A DNA stretch of 52,026 nt. Origin: Minisyncoccota bacterium (lineage in GTDB: Bacteria; Patescibacteriota; Minisyncoccia; JAHIHE01; JAGLIN01). The stretch lies in NCBI GenBank assembly GCA_028690055.1, contig JAQVBZ010000001.1, forward strand, positions 84,452 to 136,477, read 5' to 3'. Positions 17,989 to 28,380 of the stretch are shown in pieces. A program made the position numbers and the translations under genes. Below the pieces are notes generated by a model, which was given only the letters and a program-made list of their open reading frames with translations, had not been told where the DNA came from and did not search any database. Within the stretch, counting starts at the first letter, position 1, and the number at the start of each line of letters is the position of its first letter.

Positions 17989-20961
17989 ATGCCATTCAAT
18001 GAGCAAAATACAATCGAACATCTTGTCTTACACGAGCTTACGGGTGTAAGCTTGGAGGATCTCAAAAACCAGAATTATCACGCGCCGGAATCGGCGTTGC
18101 AGGCCGGGTCGGGGAAGTGGCAATATGTGCCGACTGTGCAGCTTAAGCGCGAGGTAACAGATGTGATTGTGGAATCGCTTCTCAAGGATGCCCTGGTACG
18201 ACTCAATCCAGAAATTGCCGCTGATCCAAGCAAAGCTGACGAAGTTTTATATAAGCTTCGGGCTATTTTACTTTCTGTGCAACACTCCGGTTTAGTTCGT
18301 GCCAATGAAGAATTTTCCGCTTGGATCAAGGGTGAAAAGACTATGCCCTTTGGCGAAAACAATCAGCACACTGATGTGAAGCTGATCGATTTTGAACATC
18401 CGGAAAATAACAGCCTTATTATCACTAATCAATACACTCTGCGAACTTCGGTAGAAAAACGTCCCGATATGGTTATGCTGGTAAATGGCATTCCTTTGGT
18501 GGTGGGGGAATTCAAGACTCCGGTGCGGCCGGCTATCTCTTGGCTAGATGGGGCAATAGATATTCACGATGATTATGAAAAAACTATTGCGCCGCTTTTT
18601 GTTCCGAATGTATTTAGTTTTTCAACCGAAGGAAAAACCTTTCGTTATGGATCTGTCAGGATGCCTCTTGAACTCTGGGGCCCATGGAGAGAAACTGGAA
18701 GCGGCACAAATGGGCTTTCGGAAATCAAGCAGGCGCTCTCCGGAATGTTGAAACCTGAAGTCATTTTGGATATGCTACAAAATTATACGCTTTTTGCGAC
18801 TGATAAAAGCAAACAGCGCATAAAAATTATTGCCCGCTATCAGCAATATGAAGGCGCGAATCTCATTGTTCGGCGTGTGAAAGAAGGACATATTAAAAAG
18901 GGTCTTATCTGGCATTTTCAGGGTTCCGGTAAATCGCTTTTGATGGTGTTCGCAGCACAGAAGTTACGCCGCGATCAAGAGCTGAAAAGTCCAACCGTGC
19001 TTATTGTCGTGGATCGAGTTGATCTGGATACACAGATTACTGGGACTTTTAATGCGACTGATATTCCAAATGTGGTTTCAGCTAATGATCAATCAGAATT
19101 GCAAGGGCTACTTGGCAATGATACACGAAAGATTATTATTACAACCATTTTCAAATTTGCGGAGGCTGACGGAGTCTTGAATGATCGTGAAAATATCATT
19201 GCTTTAGTTGATGAGGCGCACCGTACTCAGGAAGGTGATCTTGGGAGAAAGATGCGCGCTGCGCTTCCCAATGCTTTTTTGTTTGGGTTAACTGGAACGC
19301 CAATTAACAGAGCTGATCGAAATACTTTTTGGGCATTTGGTGCTGAGGAGGACGAAGGCGGATATATGACTCGTTATACTTTTCAAGATTCAATCAGAGA
19401 TAAGGCAACGCTTCCGCTTCATTTTGAACCTAGACTGTTGGATGTGCATGTGGCAAAAGAGCTTATCGATGCGGAATTTGATTTGATGACCAAAGAACTT
19501 TCTGAAAAGGATAAAACGAGTTTAATCCAAAAAGCGGCAAAGATGTCAGCATTTTTGAAAACACCAGCCAGGGTGGAAATGATTGTGAAAGATATTGTGA
19601 AGCATTTTAATGATAAAGTTGATCCGTATGCGTTCAAGGCGATGATTGTGACGCCGGATCGCTATGCGTGTGACCAGTACAAGCAAGAGCTGGATAAAAT
19701 TATGCCCTCGGAAGCAAGCGCTGTTGTAATTTCAACTGGCGGTAAGGGAGAAGAAGATACCAAGCTCAAGGAAAAATATAAGATAACGAAAGAAGAACAG
19801 GAGAGGCTGCTTGATAACTTCCGCGATCCGCAACACCCACTCAAATTTCTAATTGTGACAGCAAAACTTTTGACCGGATTTGATGCGCCGATACTGCAAT
19901 GTATGTATCTCGATAAGTCGATGAAAGATCATAATTTATTACAGGCAATTTGTAGAACGAATCGTGTTTACAAAGACAAAATGCACGGACTCATCGTTGA
20001 TTATTATGGAGTATTTGATGATGTCGCTAAAGCTCTTGAATTTGACGATGCGAGTGTTCGTTATGTCATTACTAATATTAATGAACTCAAAGGTAAGCTG
20101 AAGCTTGCGATAGATCAGTGTTTGACTCACTTTTATGGCATTGATAGGACAATAGTTGGCTACGAAGGACTGCTCCTGGCACAGGAATGTTTGAATACCA
20201 ATGAGAAGAGAGACGCGTTCGCCGCTGATTATGATTTGGTTGCTGATATATGGGAAGCTGTTTCGCCAGATCCAATATTGGATACTTTTCAAAAAGAATA
20301 CTCATGGCTTTCGCAGGTGTATGAGTCGGTAAAACCTGCGTCGGGAGATACTGGAAGATTACTCTGGCATGCACTGGGCGTGCAGACAATGAAATTGATT
20401 CATGAGTATATTCAGGTTGATAAAGTGAATGACAATCTTGAAAAAATAGTCCTTGATGCCGAGGTTATTGAGGATCTTATGCAAAAAACTGACAAGAAAA
20501 AAATAAAGTTAATCGAAGTAGAAATTGGAAAAAGATTGGCCGGACACAGGAGTGATCCTCGGTTTATTGAGCTAGGTGCAAAACTTGAAGAATTACGTGA
20601 TAAAGCAGAGAGGGGACTGATTAATAGTATCGAATTTTTGAAAGAGTTAATTCAGATTGCAAAAGAAACTGTCGAGATTGAAAAAGAAGTTGATTCCGAA
20701 GAACATCGTGATAATGTAAAATCTGCACTTACCGAATTATTCTTGGAAATGAAAACAGACCAAACTCCGGCTATCGTGGAGCGCATAGTAAATGACATCG
20801 ATGAGATTGTAAAAATAGTAAGGTTTCCGGGATGGCAAAATACTGCGGCGGGAGAAAGAGAGATTAAACAGTCTTTGAGGAAGACACTGTTTAAATATGC
20901 TTTACATAAAGAAAATGCGCTTTTTGATAAGGCGTATGAGTATATTAGGCAATATTATTAA
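17989..20961 (+). CDS. hsdR: Type I restriction endonuclease subunit
   Basis: VVGEFKTPVRP nuclease motif, HFQGSGKSLLM Walker A, LVDEAHRTQEGDLG, LTGTPI, LLTGFDAPILQCMYLDKSMKDHNLLQAICRTNR. Confidence 0.97.
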   Translation: MPFNEQNTIEHLVLHELTGVSLEDLKNQNYHAPESALQAGSGKWQYVPTVQLKREVTDVIVESLLKDALVRLNPEIAADPSKADEVLYKLRAILLSVQHSGLVRANEEFSAWIKGEKTMPFGENNQHTDVKLIDFEHPENNSLIITNQYTLRTSVEKRPDMVMLVNGIPLVVGEFKTPVRPAISWLDGAIDIHDDYEKTIAPLFVPNVFSFSTEGKTFRYGSVRMPLELWGPWRETGSGTNGLSEIKQALSGMLKPEVILDMLQNYTLFATDKSKQRIKIIARYQQYEGANLIVRRVKEGHIKKGLIWHFQGSGKSLLMVFAAQKLRRDQELKSPTVLIVVDRVDLDTQITGTFNATDIPNVVSANDQSELQGLLGNDTRKIIITTIFKFAEADGVLNDRENIIALVDEAHRTQEGDLGRKMRAALPNAFLFGLTGTPINRADRNTFWAFGAEEDEGGYMTRYTFQDSIRDKATLPLHFEPRLLDVHVAKELIDAEFDLMTKELSEKDKTSLIQKAAKMSAFLKTPARVEMIVKDIVKHFNDKVDPYAFKAMIVTPDRYACDQYKQELDKIMPSEASAVVISTGGKGEEDTKLKEKYKITKEEQERLLDNFRDPQHPLKFLIVTAKLLTGFDAPILQCMYLDKSMKDHNLLQAICRTNRVYKDKMHGLIVDYYGVFDDVAKALEFDDASVRYVITNINELKGKLKLAIDQCLTHFYGIDRTIVGYEGLLLAQECLNTNEKRDAFAADYDLVADIWEAVSPDPILDTFQKEYSWLSQVYESVKPASGDTGRLLWHALGVQTMKLIHEYIQVDKVNDNLEKIVLDAEVIEDLMQKTDKKKIKLIEVEIGKRLAGHRSDPRFIELGAKLEELRDKAERGLINSIEFLKELIQIAKETVEIEKEVDSEEHRDNVKSALTELFLEMKTDQTPAIVERIVNDIDEIVKIVRFPGWQNTAAGEREIKQSLRKTLFKYALHKENALFDKAYEYIRQYY

Positions 20962-20976
20962 ATCTTCGAAAAAAAA

Positions 20977-21007
20977 TAAACAGACGTTTAAGTAGCGTCT
21001 GTTTTTA
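20977..21007. terminator. Terminator after hsdR
   Basis: aaacagacg…cgtctgttttt. Confidence 0.7.
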
Positions 21008-21148
21008 TATTAAATATATAGTCTTGTCCTTCAAATAGATTTTGCTTTTCAGGCATTCCAGTAAATCTCTTTTTTCCTGCTTCGTCCCTTCTAATAAAAT
21101 ATATTTTGCATAGCTTCGTATGTCTATCTCTTTCAGTTTTCTGTCCAT
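21005..21148 (-). pseudogene. Possible C-terminal remnant of a CPR-type serine recombinase (MDRKLKEIDIRSYAKYILLEGTKQEKRDLLECLKSKIYLKDKTIYLI)
   Basis: EEKRxLL…LKDKxIYL-like tail; no catalytic domain upstream. Confidence 0.4.
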
Positions 21149-21300
21149 ATTTCCACTTTCGCAAAGATAGAAAATTGTAGCTAAAATATCACAACGATTG
21201 AGGCCGTGTACGTGCACACCACTCAACCCGCATTTTGTGAATGTCAGCATCCGGCTGATTGTGGTATAATAAAAATATAAGCACAATAAAATATCAACAC

Positions 21301-23430
21301 ATGAAGAAGACGGAGGGGGAAAATGAGGAGGGTCTTTCGAAGAAAGAATTTTTGAGACAGGTCCATAGTGTATTTATTCATTCGTATCTTATTGTTTTAA
21401 CTTTTGTTCTGATTTTTGTTGTTTTTGTGGTGGCTAACATCTATCGGGGGCGTCAAATGTGTGGTCCCGAAATGAATAAATCGATCAATGACGCCAGTCA
21501 GGCTAGGGGTCCGGCGATGGATAATATTGAATTCAAAATGGTAAAAGAAGAAGATGCCAAAGTGGCTCTTTTGAACGGAGAGATTGATATTTATGCCGGG
21601 TCGCTTCTTGGCGAGGACATCAAGGAGTTGAAAGATAATTCCGAAGTCACGCTTTTTCCGTCTGCTTCTACTATGCTTGGTTTTTATGTCAATCCATATC
21701 CGGATTCTGCGGACAAATTGAATCCTTTTTCTATCAAGCAGGTGCGTTACGCCATGCAATTTTTGGTAGACAGGGAAGAGATGGCCAATGAATTATTTTT
21801 CGGCTTCGCGCAGCCGACTTTAACTGTGCCATGGAGCAAGCACCCTGATTATCAAAACATCAAAAGTTCCGTAGATGAATCGGGGATCAGCTATGACAAA
21901 GGAAAGGCTACGTCCTTGATCAAGACCGGTATGGAGGACGCCGGTGCCACTTTGGAATCTGGTAAATGGATGTACGGAAATAAACAGGTTGATATAATTA
22001 TTTCATTTTCTGATTCCAAACAACTTAAGTTTACGGAGATGGCGGATATGCTAAAGGCCTCGTTGGAAGAGGAGGGCTTTGCTGTTACTCTGTTATCCAC
22101 TGATTATAGCGATTCTTACGCTAGACCTCCCGAGAACTATACGGATGCGGCTGAACTCAAATGGAATATAGCTATAAGCGGGTGGACTTATTACGGTCAA
22201 ACGCCGATCAGTAATGTGGCTATTCTTGATCCGTATGTAGGTGACGGTTGGTGGGAATATTCCGATAAGGAAATAGATGAGTTGGAAGAAAAGCAGAAAA
22301 ATTATAAGACCGAGGAAGAGAGACGGGATATAAATAATAAGTTGTCCGGAAAATATCTTGAGGATTCGACGGGTGTTTGGTTATTGGCTACCGATAGTGT
22401 TTCGGCTGCTCGTAAAGAGGTCGAGGGGCTGATTCAAGATGAATTTATCGGAATCAAGAATTATACTAATCTTCGAGAATCGTATATTCCCGGTAAGGAT
22501 AAATTGATAGTTGGTTTGCCAAAATTTTACGATTCTAGCAGCAACTGGAATCCTTGGGTCGTTGATGGTATAAACGCTATGTATCTGTTAAATACGGTCC
22601 ATGACCCGTTGGTATGGAATGATACGGATACGCTGGAAGAGAGGAGTTTCAGCTGGCCGTTCACTATCGAAAACAGGGGTGCTGAGGCAACGATAGATAT
22701 TCCTGATGATACTTTTTTTTGGAATGTTAAAGATAAGCAGTGGCAAGAGGTGACTAAAGATGCCAAGGCTGTTACTAAAGTGACTTATGACCTTTCTGAC
22801 TATATCGGCAGAAAGTGGCACAATGGACAGGAGATAACATCAGCCGATATCGTGTATAATGCCGCTCGCGCTTGGGATGTGGCTTTCGATGAGGAAAAAC
22901 AGAAAATCGATGATGAATGGCGCCAGAGCTACTACGAACCGATTATAGGATTAAGGCTTGATGGTACGACGTTGGAGGTCTATTTAGATAAATGGAGTTC
23001 TGATGAGGACGACCTCTTACTCATAGCCAAGTCGTTTCAGCGTATGGCTCCATGGGAATTATATGCCGCAACTGATGAATTGGTTTTTGACGAAAGATTG
23101 TATGATTATCAGATTGTAGAAAATTCGGAAAATGAAAAATTAAATTTAGCTGACCCGAAACACATCGAGGCGATATTCGAAACTCTTGATACCTTTGATT
23201 TTTCGAAAGTATCACCTATGCTGACTCTGGGGAATAAACTTTACGCGCAAAAAAGTGATTTGGATTCACGGATCTCTTCACTCAAACATTGGTATGCCTA
23301 TCATAATCATTTGTTTGTAAGTGATGGGGCCTTCTATGTAGATTCGATTGATACTTCGGACGGGTCGGTTGAGATGAAGGCTTTCCGTGATGATAGTTAT
23401 CCCTTTGGCAAAGGTTATTGGCGTAACTAA
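21301..23430 (+). CDS. Membrane-anchored ABC-type peptide substrate-binding protein (SBP family 5-like, archaeal-style architecture)
   Basis: KQVRYAMQFLVDREEMANELFFGFAQPT; NWNPWVVDGINAMYLLNTVHDPLVW; RKWHNGQEITSADIVYN; N-terminal TM helix. Upstream extended -10 TGGTATAAT. Confidence 0.85.
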   Translation: MKKTEGENEEGLSKKEFLRQVHSVFIHSYLIVLTFVLIFVVFVVANIYRGRQMCGPEMNKSINDASQARGPAMDNIEFKMVKEEDAKVALLNGEIDIYAGSLLGEDIKELKDNSEVTLFPSASTMLGFYVNPYPDSADKLNPFSIKQVRYAMQFLVDREEMANELFFGFAQPTLTVPWSKHPDYQNIKSSVDESGISYDKGKATSLIKTGMEDAGATLESGKWMYGNKQVDIIISFSDSKQLKFTEMADMLKASLEEEGFAVTLLSTDYSDSYARPPENYTDAAELKWNIAISGWTYYGQTPISNVAILDPYVGDGWWEYSDKEIDELEEKQKNYKTEEERRDINNKLSGKYLEDSTGVWLLATDSVSAARKEVEGLIQDEFIGIKNYTNLRESYIPGKDKLIVGLPKFYDSSSNWNPWVVDGINAMYLLNTVHDPLVWNDTDTLEERSFSWPFTIENRGAEATIDIPDDTFFWNVKDKQWQEVTKDAKAVTKVTYDLSDYIGRKWHNGQEITSADIVYNAARAWDVAFDEEKQKIDDEWRQSYYEPIIGLRLDGTTLEVYLDKWSSDEDDLLLIAKSFQRMAPWELYAATDELVFDERLYDYQIVENSENEKLNLADPKHIEAIFETLDTFDFSKVSPMLTLGNKLYAQKSDLDSRISSLKHWYAYHNHLFVSDGAFYVDSIDTSDGSVEMKAFRDDSYPFGKGYWRN

Positions 23431-23658
23431 GCAAAGAGATATTTTACAAAAGTCATCCTTATGGATGATTTTTGTTACAAGTAAACGACCACCGGCGTCA
23501 GCCGGTGAGTGCATTTAGAGCGATAGCTCTCTCATAAGGATAATACTATGATTATCTGATCATCATTTCCTTACATCAACATAATCCCGAGACTGTGTTA
23601 TCCTGAACTTGTTTCAGGACCTTCTAAGCTTGTAAACTATTTGTAGGCTTAGAAAAGA

Positions 23659-23688
23659 AAACAACGGATTACGGTCCGTTGTTTTTTT
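23659..23688. terminator. Terminator hairpin in hairpin-rich intergenic region
   Basis: aacaacggattacggtccgttgttttttt. Confidence 0.7.
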
Positions 23689-24189
23689 ATGATGATAATA
23701 TGGTCGATTGCACTCCCCTAGCTGTGGTTCTAATATTATTTCATACCTGCAATCGCTAGGCAAAAGCGCACTCGAAAGGGCGTTTTTTATTGCTTTAAGA
23801 AAACCACCGGCGAAGTCGGTCGTCCACGGTTTCCGATTGCGGACGAAGTCAGTTTGTATTTTAAAATAATGGCACAGATAGATATATTTCAAGATGCAAG
23901 CGATAATGTTGCATTTTGTATCTTTTTACAGATAGGACCAGACAGCAAAGATATAAATAAATAGTCGGATAAGCGTACTGGCGGAAAGGACAAAGTCCGT
24001 TAGCCCAGAATTCCACCGACAAGGTCGGTGGTAGTTTAATATTTTATTTGAGACCGCGGTTTGAGCTTCTGTTTATCCTGCAAAAATGTCGCTATTTACG
24101 CGGTTTATGGATAAAAGATGAAAATTTATATTGCCCTTCCGGGTCATTTGTTCTACAATTTAATCAAATATAATAATTTAAATTAAATT

Positions 24190-24351
24190 ATGGAAGGAAC
24201 TGATGAAAAAAAATCATATTCAAGAGTTATTAACGAAGATGCATCTAAAAATGCCAATATTCAGAAGTATCTGAAAGAAGCCATCGAAAAGGCGGAAAAG
24301 GATATCGATAAAATAGATGATGATATCCAGTCTATTATGAATAATGATTAA
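24190..24351 (+). CDS. Small protein MEGTDEKKSYSRVINEDASKNANIQKYLKEAIEKAEKDIDKIDDDIQSIMNND
   Basis: 53-codon ATG-TAA ORF, 12 nt upstream of the MoxR locus. Confidence 0.5.
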   Translation: MEGTDEKKSYSRVINEDASKNANIQKYLKEAIEKAEKDIDKIDDDIQSIMNND

Positions 24352-24363
24352 TAATATAAATTT

Positions 24364-26354
24364 ATGTCAGAAATGTTTAATTTTGAAGGAGCCGGTGGAC
24401 CAAAGCCTGAGCAAGTAGAGCCCGAACAGGTAGTACCTGATAAAACAGATTCCGAGCAAGTAGAGCCAGAAAAAACAGTGCTAGAACAAACGAATACCGA
24501 TAAAACTGATTCCTGACTAGTAGAGTCAGAACAAGAGGGTATTGATGAAACAGATTCTGGACGATTAGAGCCCGAACAAATAAATCCTGAGAAAATAAGG
24601 TCCGAACAGATAGACCCCGATCAGATTATGGAGAGCTTTGAGAGTATCAAGGATCCGGAGGTTATTCGGCAATTATTAGAAGCTTTGACAAAAAGAGCTG
24701 ATGCTATTTCAGGTAAGATTGACGGACATTTAGAGGATATGGCGAAAGGTGATGCGGGAGGAATAGAAGGAAAAAATATTAAGAAAGATATAATAGAAAA
24801 AAAGCGCGAGCGTTTGGATGAAATCAGGCATGGTATTCAGGGGCTCACCGAGAGGATGCAAAGGCCGTATGTGGTTTCAGCAGAATTGGGAGCCGTTAAA
24901 GAGGTTTTGGATACCTTGGCACTTCATGGGGATTGTAACTCTATTATTTTGGAAGGTGAGCCCGGTACGGGAAAACTCAATGGGCTTATGCTGAGGTTGG
25001 ACAGGAAATACAAGAGGGAGGGGATCCCGTTCTTATCCATATCAGGGTCAAAGAAACTATGACGGCTCAAGACATGCTTTATTCGGTCGATGATATAAGG
25101 AGGCTGAGCGATGCTCAGACAAAAGCCCTGATTCCTGCCGAGATGAAGGAGGAAGCCTTGGAATGGAGAAATAAGATATTAAAAGGAGAGGCCGAGACTA
25201 CCGATGAAGAGTATATAAAATTTAACGGAAGGATGAAGGCTATAGTCGAATTGAGCGAGGTTGCCAAAGATCTGGATTATTCAAATTATATAGATTTGGG
25301 ACAATTGGGAGAGGCAATCTATCAGTCGGGGAAGGGCAGAAAAGTGTACCTTCTTATCGATGAAATAGAAAAGGGAAGGGAAGAACTTATGAATGGGATT
25401 TTAGATGAAATTGAAAACCTGGTTTTCACTATCAATGAAACCGGGGAAGTCATCAAGGGGAATAAGAGAAATTTGCGGATCATCATTACTACGAATCCTG
25501 AAGATTCCGATAAGATTCCAGCATCTTTCCGAAGAAGAAGCCTTTATCATTTTATGAGTTCACCTGAACGCGCCGATTTGGCAAAGATTGTGGAGCTTAA
25601 TTTTCCTGAAATACGAGGAGAGCTTCTAGGCTATGCCTTGGATGTTTTCTATAGATACAAAAGCCACCCAGATATCGAGAAAAGTCCTTCTACTCCGGAA
25701 CTTTTAGCATGGATCAGAGTCCTTTCCGAGAATGGGGGTGACATACCGGAAGGTATTCCCTATAAAGAAGTTTTGCTTAAATATAAGGAAGATAGGGATT
25801 TGGATATCGGCATAGAACGTGCCAAGGATAACAACAAAGAGACTCCGCATGAAATGCCGATAGCATTTTATAAAGCTCTTCAGGGTCACCAAGTTTTCAA
25901 AATGGATGGCCTGATAAATGATCCTAATAAAGACCCGACTCAGTTCGGAGAGCTTTATGCGGAATTGGAAGGGGCTGGTGTTAATTTTAATACACCCGTT
26001 TTTAAGGAAGAAGTGCATGAAAACAGATACAATGATGATGACGATATCGAGACTGTTTTGGAGAGACCCTTCGTGCTGATAGGACCCGGAATACAATCTT
26101 TGGGTAACGGATGTTTCGCGATAGAGAAGGGGGCATTAGCGGGGATAGACAAAAAAGATATCTTCAGCCATGAGATTAAGGTGATCCCTGAATCTGTAGA
26201 TTTCGAACGGATTCAATCGAAGAACCAGGAATTTACCACAGGTACGATTTCTTATGAAGGGGAAGATGTTCTGGCCTACAAGAGAAATTCGGATGGGAGA
26301 ACGGCGTTTTATAGTAAAATTGGTGAATCTCGCGAAAGCAGAATGTTTAATTGA
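24364..26354 (+). pseudogene. MoxR-like AAA+ ATPase, disrupted (in-frame TGA 24514-24516; -1 frame change about 25050)
   Basis: Same frame 24364 to 25062 except the TGA; Walker A EGEPGTGK in ORF 24628-25062; Walker B VYLLIDEIEKG, ITTNPEDSDKIPASFRRRS in ORF 25059-26354. Confidence 0.75.
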
Positions 26355-26392
26355 TAATTTGTTTATAACGGATAGTCCCATCAGAGAAAAAA

Positions 26393-26560
26393 GGTGCGGA
26401 TATCTTTTGCCGTGAGATTAAGGTAATTTCTGAATCCGTATAGCTTGAACGGTTCGGTTCGAGGAATTGGGAATTTACCAGTGGCATGATTTTTTATGAA
26501 GGAGAGGAAGTTTAGGCGTGCAAAAGAAATGCGGAGGGGAGGAGCATTTTTCCACGAGCC
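26393..26560 (+). pseudogene. Degenerate tandem duplicate of the MoxR C-terminal coding sequence
   Basis: ADIFCREIKVISESV*LERFGSRNWEFTSGMIFYEGEEV*ACKRNAEGRSIF resembles KDIFSHEIKVIPESVDFERIQSKNQEFTTGTISYEGEDVLAYKRNSDGRTAF of the preceding ORF. Confidence 0.8.
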
Positions 26561-26586
26561 CTAGTGATAAATAATTTATTGAATAT

Positions 26587-28284
26587 ATGGAGAAGGTGCC
26601 AAGCCCCGAATCTTTTGGAACGGAAAAGGAAAAAAATGAGACAAAGAGTCCTGAAAAAAATTCTGACGTTTTGAAGGTGCCTGGTATTACTGTAAAAGGG
26701 GGCGGGGAATGGGCGCGAAGGATTGTGGAAGGTGAAATCAAGAGAAGATAGAGGGAGCAAAGAGAAAAATACCCAGACCCTTATGAGAAAATAAAAGAAG
26801 ATTCCAGTGTGCTGGACGGTTTTTTGGAGTTGCTCCGAGAAAAGGGTGTCCGGGTTTCTACTCCGGAATGGCTTCAGTTTATCGCAGTCGTTAAAGAAAA
26901 AACGAAACCGGAAAGTTTACAGGATAATGATCAGTTCTTCAATTCTATGAGGCTTTCTGCCAAGATCATCCTCGTAAAATATAAAAACGATGAAGCTGCT
27001 TTTGACGAAGCATTCGGTGAGTATTTCGGTATGATTAAAAAGGTTTTTGAGGAAGAATTGTCACAAAAAGAAAGCAAGGAGAAAAAAGAGGAAGAGAAGC
27101 CCGATAAGCAAAATAGGGAGAATATAGGGGACAAGGAGGAGGTAGAAGATGGCCAGAAAGAGGAAAGAGATAGCGAGACGGAACCGAAGATGGAAGAGCA
27201 GCTAGACATTGAAGAGGTCAATGAAAATTTGGATTTACCTAAGGATGCTGAGCATGAGGGTGAGGAGACGCATGGGGGGACGGAAGACCAGCATAATGAT
27301 ATTTTAAAGCAAGAGGATCATTCGAAAAAAGGCGGGGGAGATGAAAAAAATAGTGAGGTTGAAGAAGACACTGCTTCTAAGAAAGAGTTAGATCCCGTAA
27401 ATGAAAACTCCAAAAAGCCGGAGTTTAAGGAGTCTGGAATCTTGGTGGGCGGAGGAAAAGGGAACTCGTATTCGGCAGAGAGGCCCGCTGCACCTATCAC
27501 ATATGAAGGGAAGGCGATTGATGACAAGATGATAGAAGAGAGAATAGAAGCCATGAAGCAGAAAGACAAGAATCTCCGTTATGAGAGGAGACCTGATAAA
27601 AAGAGCATGAAAGAAATTATAAAAAATCTCAGGAAAATTATTACGGAGATATCTGAAGTAAAGAGCAGAAAGATTAATGTAAAAGGGTCGGCAAAAAATT
27701 TTGCAAAATTAAGATTGCGCCCCGTGTATGAGAAAGAGGCTGAAGAACAACCGGAGATTGTCTTATTCATAGACGTGGGCGGACCGGTAGATGAATGGAG
27801 CCCATTGATGAAGGAGGTGGCGGATTCCATGACTGAAGGTCTGGCAAAAATGGAAGTTTATCTGTTCCATAATAATCTTTACGGTTATGTCTGGAAACCC
27901 GATTCTAAAGACGTCACTTCTTCTAATTACGCGAAACCGGATTCACTCATTGATATCAAGAAAATCATTAAGGGTAGAAAAAAGGTGATAATATATGGGG
28001 ACGGGGAGATGTTCTATTCCGAATTTGAGGATGACCGTTGGCCTCCTGAAGATAACGAAAGAAGGGTCGAAAAATTTGAGATGAACGGAGGGGATTGTTT
28101 AAAGTATATAAAGGACAATTCAGATTCTGCTGTCTGGATTAACCCAATATTTGAAAAAGAATGGGAAGACAGGGATGACTCCGGGACTATAGCCTCCGTA
28201 AAAGGTATAATACCCATGCATGATCTGACTGTGGGCGGTGTTGAAGATGCCATTAGGGAATTAATGGGAAAAAAGCTTAAATAA
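26587..28284 (+). pseudogene. CoxE-like VWA-domain protein with in-frame TAG (26749-26751)
   Basis: MEKVPSPESFG…GEIKRR*REQREKYPDPYEKIKEDSS… is the same frame as ORF 26809-28284; VWA core EIVLFIDVGGPVDEWSPLM. Confidence 0.7.
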
Positions 28285-28380
28285 AAGATATTTTGTAAAA
28301 TTGTCGGTTTCATTTTACACCTAGACAACGCATCCTTAGCGTGGCAAATCAAGATATTCCTTCTAACCTCATATCAAAAG

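Noticed and set aside
24364-25062. TGA recoding (code 25, Gly) as explanation for the in-frame TGA at 24514
   Set aside because: TGA is used as a normal stop elsewhere (for example at 46089-46091, hsdM copy 2 and 15866), and TAG/TAA also interrupt neighbouring genes.
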